Shown here one piece after another: positions 26,674-35,278 of a DNA stretch of 64,000 nucleotides. The position numbers were made by a program, and so were the translations under genes. The notes under the pieces were generated by a model. It made no database searches and was not told the origin of the DNA. It saw nothing but the letters and a program-made list of their open reading frames with translations. Position 1 is the first letter of the stretch. Every line of letters begins with the position of its first letter. The stretch comes from RGIG3701 sp964438515 (GTDB taxonomy: Bacteria > Planctomycetota > Planctomycetia > Pirellulales > Thermoguttaceae): contig CAYTLK010000009.1 of NCBI GenBank assembly GCA_964438515.1, positions 7,149-71,148 on the forward strand, given 5' to 3'.

Positions 26674-27702
26674 TTAAATCCAACCCATCTGCCAGAAGAA
26701 TGTTTTCAGTCCCAAAATGGGATTTTTGGTGCTGACGAAAACCGCTCCGGGTTCGAAACCGCAGTGCATCATGCAGTTCGCGCATCGAGGATCCGTACCG
26801 CCGGGTCCGAGCGCCTCCCAGTCGGTTTTTTCGAGGAGTTCGCGATACGTTGCGTAATGCGCGTCGGTGAGGAGGTAGCACGGCCCCTTCCATCCGCAGA
26901 CGTTGCGCGTCGGATTGGCCCAAGCGGCACACGGAAGGGAGCGGCGCCCAGTCAAAAAATCCATGTAAAGCGGCGTTGCACCGAGTTTTTTCCCTTTCAG
27001 GCGCTTTTCGAGTTCCCGAAAACGAGCCTGCGTTTCTTCACGATGAAGAAAAAGAGCGTCCGACGCGCCGTTTTCGAACGTTTCGTAAGCGTAAGCCGGC
27101 GCAAGCATCATGCTGCAGACGCCGAGCGACTCGAGGAAATTGCAAAGTTCCACGATTTCATCTACGGACGATTCTTTATAAAGCGTTGTGTTGGTACAAA
27201 CCTGAAATCCCGCAGCAACCGCCGCTTTTACGCCTTCGACCGCCGCGGCCCACACGCCTGTGCGCGAGGTGGAAGCGTCGTGATTCTTTTCCATTCCGTC
27301 CAAATGTACGTTAATGAAAAAATGCGTCGTCGGGCGGAACGTTCCTTCGTCGATGTGCTTTTTCAGCATGAGTCCATTCGTACATAAATAGACGTGACGC
27401 CGCTGAACGAACGTGAGTTCCCGAACGAGGTCTCCAATTTGCGGATAAATCAACGGTTCCCCGCCGCAGATGCTGACGACCGGCGCGCCGCACTCGCGTG
27501 CAGAATTCAAACATTCCTCAAGGGAAAGCATTTCGGTCATATGATCCGCATATTCCCTGATTCTTCCGCAGCCGACGCAGTGTAAATTGCATTTGAACAG
27601 CGGCTCAAGCATCAAAACCAGAGGGAATTTCTTCACGCCGCGCAATTTCTTTCCCAGAATATAACGCGTCATGGAAGTGGTGAGTGAAAGCGGAAAACGC
27701 AT
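26674..27702 (-). CDS. hpnH: Radical SAM adenosylhopane synthase HpnH
   Basis: HpnH adds the 5'-deoxyadenosyl group to diploptene, the first step to C35 extended hopanoids. The 342-residue protein has the radical SAM cluster motif CNLHCVGC (Cys 38, 42 and 45), then ICGGEPLIYPQIGDLV and HVYLCTNGLML. The C-terminal auxiliary part, LPCAAWANPTRNVCGWKGPCYLL and CANCMMHCGFEPGAVF, is typical of this subfamily (DUF3463). It lies after rseP on the same strand but separated by a hairpin repeat. No squalene-hopene cyclase is in the window; the squalene/phytoene synthase at 36060 could supply the precursor. Confidence 0.9.
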   Translation of the reverse strand: MRFPLSLTTSMTRYILGKKLRGVKKFPLVLMLEPLFKCNLHCVGCGRIREYADHMTEMLSLEECLNSARECGAPVVSICGGEPLIYPQIGDLVRELTFVQRRHVYLCTNGLMLKKHIDEGTFRPTTHFFINVHLDGMEKNHDASTSRTGVWAAAVEGVKAAVAAGFQVCTNTTLYKESSVDEIVELCNFLESLGVCSMMLAPAYAYETFENGASDALFLHREETQARFRELEKRLKGKKLGATPLYMDFLTGRRSLPCAAWANPTRNVCGWKGPCYLLTDAHYATYRELLEKTDWEALGPGGTDPRCANCMMHCGFEPGAVFVSTKNPILGLKTFFWQMGWI

Positions 27703-27754
27703 AATAAAAACCTGTTCTACTTCTATTTTTTAAAATATCCAAATTTTCCGGGTG

Positions 27755-27885
27755 TGGGGTCTGGGGAGAGGGACGGCTTGCAAAAAACTTTTTCCCGTAC
27801 TGTCGTTACGATCGTGAGAGGGAAACATTTTGAATGTTGTTTCCCTCTCAGACTCTCCTTTCAAAAACTTTTTAATATTGTGTTT
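27755..27885. repeat. Composite hairpin repeat between rseP and hpnH
   Basis: TGAGAGGGAAAC (27815-27826) pairs with GTTTCCCTCTCA (27839-27850). With its flank to 27880 it is the inverted near-copy of the unit at 16572-16642. Next to it, TGGGGAGAGGG and CGGCTTGCAAAAA at about 27763-27786 match half of the hairpin at 57445-57482. The unit follows the rseP stop and could end transcription before hpnH. Confidence 0.75.
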
Positions 27886-30171
27886 TTAAAACCTTGAAAT
27901 GAATCCCAAATCCAGTCCCAAAACGAAAATCGTCAGTCCAAGGAACAACAAAAGTCCCATGTACGACAAAATAATCATCAAATTCTCGTTCGGCGCCTTC
28001 CCCGTAATTCCCTCCCACAGCAAAAACACTACGTGCCCGCCGTCCAAAACCGGAATGGGAAGAAGATTCAGCACCGCAAGGTTTGCGCTGATTAAACACA
28101 CAAAAATCAAAAGCGTCGAAAGTCCGTCTTTTGCAGACGAATACGCCATCTGCGCAATCAAAACCGGGCCGCCGAGCGCCTTCACAGAAACCTGTCCGTT
28201 AAACAACTTTCCGAGCATCCGATACACCATCGTCAGCGAATCCCACGTCTTTTTACCCCCTAAAACAAGGGACGCGCCCAATCCTTCGTGAATAAAAATC
28301 TGCCGAGGCACAAAATTCAAATCAGAATGATAAACGTACGAATCAGTATACTCCGCGAGCGGGAGCGTCACGTTTTTGAGTTCCGCCCCTTTTCCGCCGG
28401 CTGCGGGCTTCTCGAACGTCACTTTTACGGAAGTTTCCGCGAGCGGATAGTACATCAGAAGATTGTGATAAATCATCGACCAACCCTCCGCGTCCTCCCG
28501 GAACGTGATGGGTTTCGGCGTCTTTTCGAACTGCTTCACGACGGTTTTTTCCTTCTCGGAAAGCTCCGCGTCTTTCGGTTCGTCATACTGAACGCCAAGC
28601 GATTTCAGCACGAATCCCGGCTGAATTCCCTGTTTTTCAGCCTTCGATCCAGGAATAACGGCCGAAACGGTCCGCGAAACGTTGTACGTCAGTCCAATTT
28701 CCGGAATCACCTCGCCGCAGCCGGGCAAAAACTGGTCGGAACCGAAGACGTCGAACGAGAATTCGACCGGAACGACCTCTTCTTTCCCCGTTTTTTTCTT
28801 CAAAATCGTAAAGTTCAAAACTTGCGGCACACCGTTTGCGGCGGCGCTCGCCACGAATTTTGCCTGTTTTCGCACCTCATACGCGAAGGTCATCGGATCG
28901 AGGTTCCGCACCGTCTGCGACTTTCCATCCGCCTGCATTTCGAATCCCGTGATTCGGTCGCCCGGCTCAATCCCGGCTTTCGCAGCGCCTTCGAGTCCGT
29001 TTTCACCCGTTCGTACGGCCAAAACATCGCCCATCGTCAAAATGACGCCGAAATTTCGTGCTTTCTGCGGTTCCACCATTACGCTGAACGCTTCCGCACC
29101 CTGAACGTACTGTTCCCGCGCCGCCTGAAATCCCGATTCATCCCCGAGCTGCAGTCCTTCCAGCGCCTGACTCCACTTTTTTGCCGCCTCGGCCGTGGGA
29201 CGGAGGAATTTCAGCGTCACATTTTCATCCAGCGTGGCGTACAGCGCCTTTTGATAGTCGAGATTCGACGCGATCGGTCTGTCGTTGATTCCGACCAGCA
29301 CATCGCCGGCTTTCAGTTCTTTTTCGGTGTTGTACGTCGGCGAGGCGGGCATCGCGGGTAAAGAACCGAGTACCGGAATGACGGACTGCGTTGCGCCGAG
29401 CATCGGAGTGAGCGCGCATTTCTTGGGAAACGCTTTTGCAGCAGAGGAAACCGGAGCGTCACCGCGTCGGTACTGAATCAAGATTCCATCCTGCAGATGG
29501 TCGCCGAGCGCCACGTTTTTCGAAATATCCTCAAAATATTTCAGTTCGTTCGACTCGATCTTTTCGAGTGTGTCGTCCGCCTGAAGCCCCGCCTCCCACG
29601 CCGCCTGACCGGGATGCACGTCTCCGAGGGTGCAGGGAATCTGGAACGTTCCGAGCATGTACGCGCCCGTCGCCGCCGCAAACGCAAAAACGACGTTCAT
29701 CGTGACGCCGGCCACAATAATCGCCATGCGCTGCGGGACCGATTTGGCCTGATAGCTGCGCGGGTCGTTGATGAGTTTTTCCGCTTCCGCGATTTCATCG
29801 TCGGACATCAAAACCGATTTGTCGACGTCCGCCTCCGCATTTTTCTGAAGCATGTCGCGTGCGGCTTTTGCTTTAGCGATTCGTTCGCGAGTTTCGCCCG
29901 GATTGTCTTCCTGACCCAGCATTTTGACGTATCCGCCGAGAGGAAAAACCCCGATTCCGTATTCCGTCTCCCCGTATTTGAATTTGCAGAGTTTCAAACC
30001 GAAAAAGTCGAACCCGATATAGAATTTGTCGCAGCGGACCCCGCAGGCTTTCGCAACGAGGAAGTGTCCTAATTCATGGATGAAGACGATGAGTCCCAAC
30101 GCAAGCGCGCAGAGAAAAACCGATTTAAAAAAGGCGAAATCGTAAGCCGCCAGAATCAGCATTTGGTTCAT
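27886..30171 (-). CDS. rseP: RseP-type site-2 protease (M50), extended with PDZ region
   Basis: Membrane-embedded zinc metalloprotease that cleaves proteins within the membrane, such as anti-sigma factors. HELGH at residues 32-36 in the first membrane segment supplies zinc ligands, and the C-terminal LDGGHVVFLLWEGI near residue 725 supplies the Asp. The 761 residues far exceed the about 450 of E. coli RseP. The extra length is a periplasmic region with at least two or three PDZ-like units (for example ELKAGDVLVGINDRPI and GIEPGDRITGFEM). It follows dxr by 53 bp, a classic pairing. The ECF sigma factor at 37408 is a possible but unproven downstream target. Confidence 0.92.
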   Translation of the reverse strand: MNQMLILAAYDFAFFKSVFLCALALGLIVFIHELGHFLVAKACGVRCDKFYIGFDFFGLKLCKFKYGETEYGIGVFPLGGYVKMLGQEDNPGETRERIAKAKAARDMLQKNAEADVDKSVLMSDDEIAEAEKLINDPRSYQAKSVPQRMAIIVAGVTMNVVFAFAAATGAYMLGTFQIPCTLGDVHPGQAAWEAGLQADDTLEKIESNELKYFEDISKNVALGDHLQDGILIQYRRGDAPVSSAAKAFPKKCALTPMLGATQSVIPVLGSLPAMPASPTYNTEKELKAGDVLVGINDRPIASNLDYQKALYATLDENVTLKFLRPTAEAAKKWSQALEGLQLGDESGFQAAREQYVQGAEAFSVMVEPQKARNFGVILTMGDVLAVRTGENGLEGAAKAGIEPGDRITGFEMQADGKSQTVRNLDPMTFAYEVRKQAKFVASAAANGVPQVLNFTILKKKTGKEEVVPVEFSFDVFGSDQFLPGCGEVIPEIGLTYNVSRTVSAVIPGSKAEKQGIQPGFVLKSLGVQYDEPKDAELSEKEKTVVKQFEKTPKPITFREDAEGWSMIYHNLLMYYPLAETSVKVTFEKPAAGGKGAELKNVTLPLAEYTDSYVYHSDLNFVPRQIFIHEGLGASLVLGGKKTWDSLTMVYRMLGKLFNGQVSVKALGGPVLIAQMAYSSAKDGLSTLLIFVCLISANLAVLNLLPIPVLDGGHVVFLLWEGITGKAPNENLMIILSYMGLLLFLGLTIFVLGLDLGFISRF

Positions 30172-30224
30172 TTGGTATTCCTTATTGTTTTTATGATAAT
30201 ATCATTTTGAATATTTCAGTATTT

Positions 30225-31370
30225 CTACCTCATTGAGTGACGAATCTGTTCATCCAGCTGCGTCAGTTCCTCGAGCGTCGGGTCAGAAACGAACCGATGT
30301 TCGTCGACCGCCCGCCGAACCGTCGGAACAATTTCGTCGAAACGGATTTTTCCGTGCACAAACGCCTCCACCGCCATTTCGTTTGCCGCATTGAGGACGA
30401 CGCCCGCCGTCCCGCCGCGCAAGGCGGTTTCCATTCCGAGACGAAGCGCGTCGAAACGTGCGTCTTTGAAATCCGGAGCAAAAAACTCCAGCGTCTGATT
30501 TACGCTCCAATCCGTGCGGCGAGTCGGTCCGCCTGCGACCCGGTCGGGGTACGTAAGCGCGTTCTGAATCGGAAGACGCATGTCGGGCGGACTCATCTGC
30601 GCAATGACGGCTCCGTCCTGAAACTCCACCATGGAATGCACGATCGACTGCGGATGAATCATCACCTCCAGCTGTCGGCGTTCCATCGAAAGGTCAAAGA
30701 GCCATTTTGCTTCAATGATTTCGAGCGCTTTATTCATTAATGTGGCGGAGTCGAGCGTCACTTTCGCCCCCATGTTCCAAGTGGGGTGCTTCAGCGCCTG
30801 CGCGAGCGTCACATTCCGCAGTTCGCCGGTCGGCAATCTGAAAAACGGACCGCCGCTGGCCGTCAGAATGACGCGCTGCAATTCGGAACGTTTTCCCGCA
30901 TGAAGCGCCTGGAAAATCGCACTGTGCTCGCTGTCGACCGGAACGATTTCCGCCCCGGTTTTCCGAGCGAGAGCCGTCACGACGGCGCCTCCGACGACCA
31001 TACTTTCTTTGTTCGCCAAAGCGACGCGTTTTCCCGCCTGCACCGCTGCAAGCGTGCTTTCGAGACCCGCGCGGCCCACGATGGCGGAAACTGCAATATC
31101 GATTTCAGGTTCGGCGGCGATTTCGCACAGAGCCTTCATTCCTACGCACAATTCCGAGCCTTTTGGAAGCGGAAACGTCCAGTTTTTCGCAGCCTCTTCA
31201 TCCGTAAGCACGACCCAGCGCGGACGAAAATGTTCGACCTGTTCGTGCAAAAGTTCCAGATTGTGATGACCGGAAAGTGCCGCAACGCGAAATCCCGGAA
31301 TGGAATTCACAACGTCGAGCGTGCTGCGTCCGATGCTTCCTGTGGCGCCGAATAATGCGATAGATTTCAT
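30225..31370 (-). CDS. dxr: 1-deoxy-D-xylulose 5-phosphate reductoisomerase
   Basis: Second step of the MEP isoprenoid pathway, making MEP from DXP with NADPH. 381 residues, usual length. Visible motifs are the NADPH loop ALFGATGSIGRSTLDVV at the N-terminus, VGRAGLESTLAAVQAGKRVALANKESMV near 98-125, and the metal and substrate segment VPVDSEHSAIFQAL near 142. ASGGPFF follows, then KVTLDSATLMNKALEIIEAKWLF. It heads a minus-strand run with rseP and hpnH, consistent with an isoprenoid/hopanoid connection. Its upstream region carries a copy of the family-A repeat. Confidence 0.96.
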   Translation of the reverse strand: MKSIALFGATGSIGRSTLDVVNSIPGFRVAALSGHHNLELLHEQVEHFRPRWVVLTDEEAAKNWTFPLPKGSELCVGMKALCEIAAEPEIDIAVSAIVGRAGLESTLAAVQAGKRVALANKESMVVGGAVVTALARKTGAEIVPVDSEHSAIFQALHAGKRSELQRVILTASGGPFFRLPTGELRNVTLAQALKHPTWNMGAKVTLDSATLMNKALEIIEAKWLFDLSMERRQLEVMIHPQSIVHSMVEFQDGAVIAQMSPPDMRLPIQNALTYPDRVAGGPTRRTDWSVNQTLEFFAPDFKDARFDALRLGMETALRGGTAGVVLNAANEMAVEAFVHGKIRFDEIVPTVRRAVDEHRFVSDPTLEELTQLDEQIRHSMR

Positions 31371-31402
31371 AGTTTCTGTTTTTTCCCCATTTCGAACCCG
31401 AA

Positions 31403-31507
31403 TATACTCGTTCCACTTGAAAATTTCGCATTGGGCGGCGACTGCGGCAGTCGTTTCTCAATAGAGTAACGACGAGAAGCGAAAATTCAAAATGCATCGG
31501 GCATAAA
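31403..31507 (+). repeat. Family-A repeat, copy 1 (MITE-like)
   Basis: About 105 bp. It begins TATACTCGTTCCACTTGAAA, has the centre GCGACTGCGGCAGTCG, and ends near AAAATGCATCGGGCATAAA. The two ends form imperfect inverted repeats (about 19 of 27 positions). Nearly identical copies lie at 37262-37367 and, inverted, at 47134-47242. No ORF is inside. Confidence 0.85.
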
Positions 31508-31690
31508 ATATTTCCCTATTATACCAGATTTATTTGTTTTTCAAAAGGGAGGGTTAGGAAATTTCCGCAAGGTTGGAACGAAAAAACGGAATTTGTTTCA
31601 AAAACAGGAACTCGGTTCGACTCAAAATCGACCCAAAATCCGAAGAATCCGAAAAATCAAGGAAATGACTCGAAAATTTTTTTGAGTGTA

Positions 31691-31718
31691 TTGCGTCCGA
31701 AAAAAAATCTGATATAAT
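31691..31718 (+). promoter_or_regulatory. Promoter for the DUF1080 gene
   Basis: TTGCGT (31691-31696), 16-bp spacer, perfect TATAAT (31713-31718), about 58 bp before the ATG. Confidence 0.6.
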
Positions 31719-31776
31719 AACAGAAAGTTTGTGTTTTCGATTACCCGCCGTTTAGAAAAATCTAGGAGAAAATTCT

Positions 31777-32448
31777 ATGAAAAAATTATTTTTCGCGTTT
31801 GCATTGGTTCTTTGCAGCACCTTCGTCCTTTGCAGCGCCTCCGCCGCCGCGCAGGATGCATGCGAGGACGGTTTTGTCTCGCTTTTTAACGGAAAAGACC
31901 TCACGGGCTGGGCCGGCGCTATGCAGATGCACGAAGTAAAAGACGGAACCATCAGCTTCATCGCAGGCCCGAAAAACTACGGAAACCTGATGTACGATAA
32001 AAAATTCAAAGATTTCATTCTTCGTTTTGAATTCAAACTCTTCCCCGGAACCAACAACGGTCTGGGAATCCGCGCAAGTGAAATCAACAAAGACGCCGCT
32101 TATTACGGGATGGAACTTCAAATCGCCGATGAAACCGGTTTCGACAAAAACGCGCCGAACCCGCCGGAAACTTGCGGTCATCACGGCTCCATTTACGGTG
32201 TGTATCCCGCCCTGCGCGGCGCACAGAAACCGCTCGGAGAGTGGAACTTTCAGGAAGTTGAGTGCGTCGGGCCGCATGTAAAAGTCACACTCAACGGAAT
32301 CGTCATTCTCGACACCGACATTTCGGGAATCACCCAAACTTTTGACGGAAAAGACCATCCCGGTCTGCACAACGCCGAAGGATACATCGGATTCCTCGGT
32401 CACACAAAACCCATTCAGTTCCGTAATATTCGAATCAAAGAACTGTAA
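31777..32448 (+). CDS. Secreted DUF1080 protein
   Basis: Second DUF1080 (3-keto-glycoside hydrolase-like) protein of the window, 223 residues. A signal peptide occupies residues 1-24 (KLFFAFALVLCSTFVLCSAS, then AAAQ). The domain starts at GFVSLFNGKDLTGW and includes DFILRFEFKLFPGTNNGLGIRASE, YGMELQIADE and the closing IQFRNIRIKEL. This is a single-domain, minimal version. CTAGGAGAA precedes the ATG. A family-B repeat begins about ten bases after the stop, before lpxB. The sugar target is unknown. Confidence 0.88.
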   Translation: MKKLFFAFALVLCSTFVLCSASAAAQDACEDGFVSLFNGKDLTGWAGAMQMHEVKDGTISFIAGPKNYGNLMYDKKFKDFILRFEFKLFPGTNNGLGIRASEINKDAAYYGMELQIADETGFDKNAPNPPETCGHHGSIYGVYPALRGAQKPLGEWNFQEVECVGPHVKVTLNGIVILDTDISGITQTFDGKDHPGLHNAEGYIGFLGHTKPIQFRNIRIKEL

Positions 32449-32458
32449 AAACGAGGGT

Positions 32459-32567
32459 TTTATACGAACACTATTTTGAATTTCAGTTTTCCCGTCCGCC
32501 GTTGGAGCTGCGCACCACGGCTCCTGCAGTCTTTGTGAAAACTGAATTTCATTGCAGAACCAGCATA
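32459..32567 (+). repeat. Family-B repeat, copy 1 (MITE-like)
   Basis: About 109 bp from TTTATACGAACACTATTTTG to GCAGAACCAGCATA. The ends are imperfect inverted repeats that share GAATTTCAGTTTTC with GAAAACTGAATTTC. The centre is GGAGCTGCGCACCACGGCTCC. A copy with only about three differences lies at 37083-37191. Confidence 0.88.
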
Positions 32568-32616
32568 CTTTCCAAGTTCCGTTTTTCCTTTGAATCCATT
32601 GAATCAGGTTCTTTCT

Positions 32617-33837
32617 ATGAAAATATTCTTTTCCGTCGGCGAACCCAGCGGTGACGTTCATGGCGCCAACCTGATTCGTGAACTAAAGCGCCAAAATCCC
32701 GACACTCAGTGCGTCGGTTTCGGCGGGCCGCTTATGCGTGAGGCGGGATTTGAATCCCTTTTTGACCTCACGTCGCTCGCGGTGATGTGGGTGTTTGAGG
32801 TCCTCATCCACATCCGAAAATTCTACGCGCTGGCGGACGAAGCGGAAGCCTATTTTCAGACGGAAAAACCCGACGCCGTCGTTTTGATCGACTATCCCGG
32901 TTTCAACTGGCACATCGCGAAACGCGCGAAACGCTGCGGAATTCCCGTCTTTTACTACTCGCCGCCGCAAGTTTGGAGCTGGCGTCAGGGCCGCGTTCAG
33001 AAGATGCGTCAAAACACCGACCTCATTTTCAGCGGTCTTCCGTTCGAGGCGCAGTGGCTGCGGGAACACGGCTGCTGCGTGGAATACGTCGGTCATCCGT
33101 TTTTCGACGAGGTGCAGCGCCAGCCGCGAAATACCGATTTCATGCGAGAAATCGCGTCGCACGGACCGCTCGTCGCCCTGCTTCCTGGGTCCCGAACGAA
33201 GGAGGTTGAACGAAATTTCCCCGTTTTTTGGAATGCGGCTCTGAAAATTCATGAAAAGAAAAACAACGTTCATTTCTGCGTCGCCGCCTTCCGTGAAACG
33301 CATGCAGAGTGGATTCGAAACTTTATCGCACAAAAAACAGAAAATCTCTCCACTCCCCCCAGTCTCTCCATTTTCACAGGACATACCGCCGAAATCATTC
33401 AAGCGTCGCGCTGCTGCGTGAGTGTTTCCGGAAGCGTCTCGCTGGAACTTCTGAACTACACGCGTCCGACCGTCATTTCGTACCGCGTTTCGCGCTTCGG
33501 CTGGTGGACGCAGTGGGTTTTTCGGTGCGTCAAATACATTACGCTTGTGAATCTGCTGTCCGTTTCGAATCCGTTTCAGCGTTTCAATCGTGAGTTTCGT
33601 CCCAATACGCCAGAATATTCCGAAGTCCTTTTCCCGGAATACCTTACATACAGCGACCGAAGCGGATGGATTGCGGACGATATTCTGAACTGGCTTGAAA
33701 ATGACGACGCGTATCAAACGACCCTGAAACGACTGGAAACGCTGCGTTCCGAAATCGCTCTGCCCGGTGCGGCTCAAAGAGCGTCCGAGGAGATTTTTCG
33801 TTTTTTAGACGCAACGCAAGCCGAAGATGAGACTTAA
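32617..33837 (+). CDS. lpxB: Lipid-A-disaccharide synthase
   Basis: Inverting glycosyltransferase (GT19) that condenses UDP-2,3-diacylglucosamine with lipid X to form the lipid A disaccharide at the inner membrane. 406 residues. Motifs are FSVGEPSGDVHGANLIREL at the start, VVLIDYPGFNWHIAKRAK near residue 97, YYSPPQVWSWRQGRVQKM near 122, and YVGHPFFDE near 170. LLPGSRTKEVERNFPVF and SGSVSLELLNYTRPTVISYR follow. The ATG at 32617 has AGG eight bases upstream; an upstream TTG at 32590 lies in repeat-derived sequence. This supports an LPS-type outer membrane. Confidence 0.95.
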   Translation: MKIFFSVGEPSGDVHGANLIRELKRQNPDTQCVGFGGPLMREAGFESLFDLTSLAVMWVFEVLIHIRKFYALADEAEAYFQTEKPDAVVLIDYPGFNWHIAKRAKRCGIPVFYYSPPQVWSWRQGRVQKMRQNTDLIFSGLPFEAQWLREHGCCVEYVGHPFFDEVQRQPRNTDFMREIASHGPLVALLPGSRTKEVERNFPVFWNAALKIHEKKNNVHFCVAAFRETHAEWIRNFIAQKTENLSTPPSLSIFTGHTAEIIQASRCCVSVSGSVSLELLNYTRPTVISYRVSRFGWWTQWVFRCVKYITLVNLLSVSNPFQRFNREFRPNTPEYSEVLFPEYLTYSDRSGWIADDILNWLENDDAYQTTLKRLETLRSEIALPGAAQRASEEIFRFLDATQAEDET

Positions 33838-33922
33838 AGATAAATGAACGAAACATAATGAATAGCGTTTGTTAATATTTCGACTCTTCTAATAAAAAAA
33901 CGAAAATTATATTCAGTACTCC

Positions 33923-33950
33923 TTGTAAAAATACAAAAGATGAGTATAAT
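33923..33950 (+). promoter_or_regulatory. Promoter for btaA-btaB-squalene/phytoene synthase
   Basis: TTGTAA (33923-33928), 16-bp spacer, TATAAT (33945-33950), about 72 bp before btaA. No obvious Pho-box was recognised. Confidence 0.6.
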
Positions 33951-34022
33951 ATAATTATGGTATTTTAAAATGTAGAATTATCACCAAAAACTCGAACTCA
34001 ATACCCCCTACAGGATTTTCAA

Positions 34023-35213
34023 ATGTCCCTTTCCGAAAAAATCAGTGCGATGGTTTTCCGTCATGTGCATGGAAACAATCTTGTTTATAATATTTGTTGG
34101 GAAGACCCTCGAATTGATTTGCAGATGCTGAATCTGCGGCCGACCGATAACGTGCTTGTAATTACGAGTGCCGGATGCAACTCTTTGGATTACATTCTGA
34201 ACGGATGCAGCCACGTGTACGCCGTCGATATGAATTTCCGTCAGAATGCCGTTCTGGAACTGAAAAAGGCGGCCGCGAAGCTGCTGGATTACGAAAATTA
34301 CTGGCAGCTGCTGGGCGAAGGCTGGCACCCCGATGCGGAAAATTTGTACAAATCCACCCTTCGGGACGCGCTTCCGGAAGAGTCGCAAGTCTTCTGGGAC
34401 AAAAAAATCTCGTATTTTACGAACCCCAAATGTCCTTATTACTGGCACGGAACCTCCGGGTATTTCGCGCGAATTCTGAACAGCTACATCAATCGTAAGG
34501 GTTGCAGGGAAATCGTAGATCGATTTTTGGAAGTAAAAACGATCGAGGAACAACGCGAATTGTACCACGGACAGCTCGAAAAAAAGTTCTGGACCCCGTT
34601 CATCCGCTGGTTCCTCAACCGCGACACGACGCTTTCCATGCTGGGCGTTCCGCGTTCGCAGCGCATCCAGGTCGAAAAACAATATAACGGTCAAATTTGT
34701 CTGTTCATGAAAGACTGTCTCGACGCTGTAATGTGCGAACTTCCGATTCACGACAACTATTTTTGGCGCGTGTACATGACGGGTCACTACACGAAAGATT
34801 GCTGTCCCGAATATTTGAAGGAAGAAAATTTTCTCCGTCTGAAAAACGGTCTGGCGGACAAAGTCACAACGTACTCGCAGTCGGTCGAACAATTTCTCCG
34901 CGAACACGACGTCCCGATTTCCCGTTTCATCCTCCTCGATCATATGGACTGGCTCGCGAACAACATGTTCGAAAAACTCGTGAGTGAATGGGAGGCGATT
35001 CTGTTGCGCGCAACCGACGATTGCCGAATCATGTGGCGTTCTGGAGGTTTCCGTACAGATTTCCTCGAAAAAGTCGAAATTGATTTTGGAAAGGGCGTCA
35101 AAGAAAAAATTACCGACCACTTCCAAATGCACGATGAAGAAACAGCCGCGCTGCACAAACTTGATCGCGTGCACACTTACGGAAGTTTTTACGTTGCGGA
35201 CTTGATTCGCTGA
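34023..35213 (+). CDS. btaA: SAM:diacylglycerol 3-amino-3-carboxypropyltransferase BtaA
   Basis: BtaA (DUF3419) transfers the aminocarboxypropyl group of S-adenosylmethionine to diacylglycerol, the first step to the betaine lipid DGTS. 396 residues, in family range. Visible features are YNICWEDPRIDLQMLNLRPTDNVLVITSAGCNSLDYIL near the start, with a SAM-binding strand and loop. AVDMNFRQNAVLELK follows, then FGxRK-independent stretches, and near the C-terminus FILLDHMDWL and VLWRSGG-like IMWRSGGFRTDFLEK. AGGA precedes the ATG by eight bases. It is 65 bp upstream of btaB, a standard pairing. DGTS often replaces phospholipid under phosphate stress in other bacteria; that role is inferred here. Confidence 0.9.
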   Translation: MSLSEKISAMVFRHVHGNNLVYNICWEDPRIDLQMLNLRPTDNVLVITSAGCNSLDYILNGCSHVYAVDMNFRQNAVLELKKAAAKLLDYENYWQLLGEGWHPDAENLYKSTLRDALPEESQVFWDKKISYFTNPKCPYYWHGTSGYFARILNSYINRKGCREIVDRFLEVKTIEEQRELYHGQLEKKFWTPFIRWFLNRDTTLSMLGVPRSQRIQVEKQYNGQICLFMKDCLDAVMCELPIHDNYFWRVYMTGHYTKDCCPEYLKEENFLRLKNGLADKVTTYSQSVEQFLREHDVPISRFILLDHMDWLANNMFEKLVSEWEAILLRATDDCRIMWRSGGFRTDFLEKVEIDFGKGVKEKITDHFQMHDEETAALHKLDRVHTYGSFYVADLIR

Positions 35214-35278
35214 CGAATTTTCGTCCTGCGTAAAGTTTGGTTTATTCCATTTCATAAAACTTGGGTTGAGATTATTTC

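Larger units (their letters stand above)
31371..31776. other. Divergent intergenic region with a family-A repeat
   Basis: Lies between dxr (minus) and DUF1080 (plus). It holds the repeat at 31403-31507 and a plus-strand promoter at 31691-31718. From 31510 to 31690 there is only AT-rich sequence with no gene seen. Confidence 0.6.
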
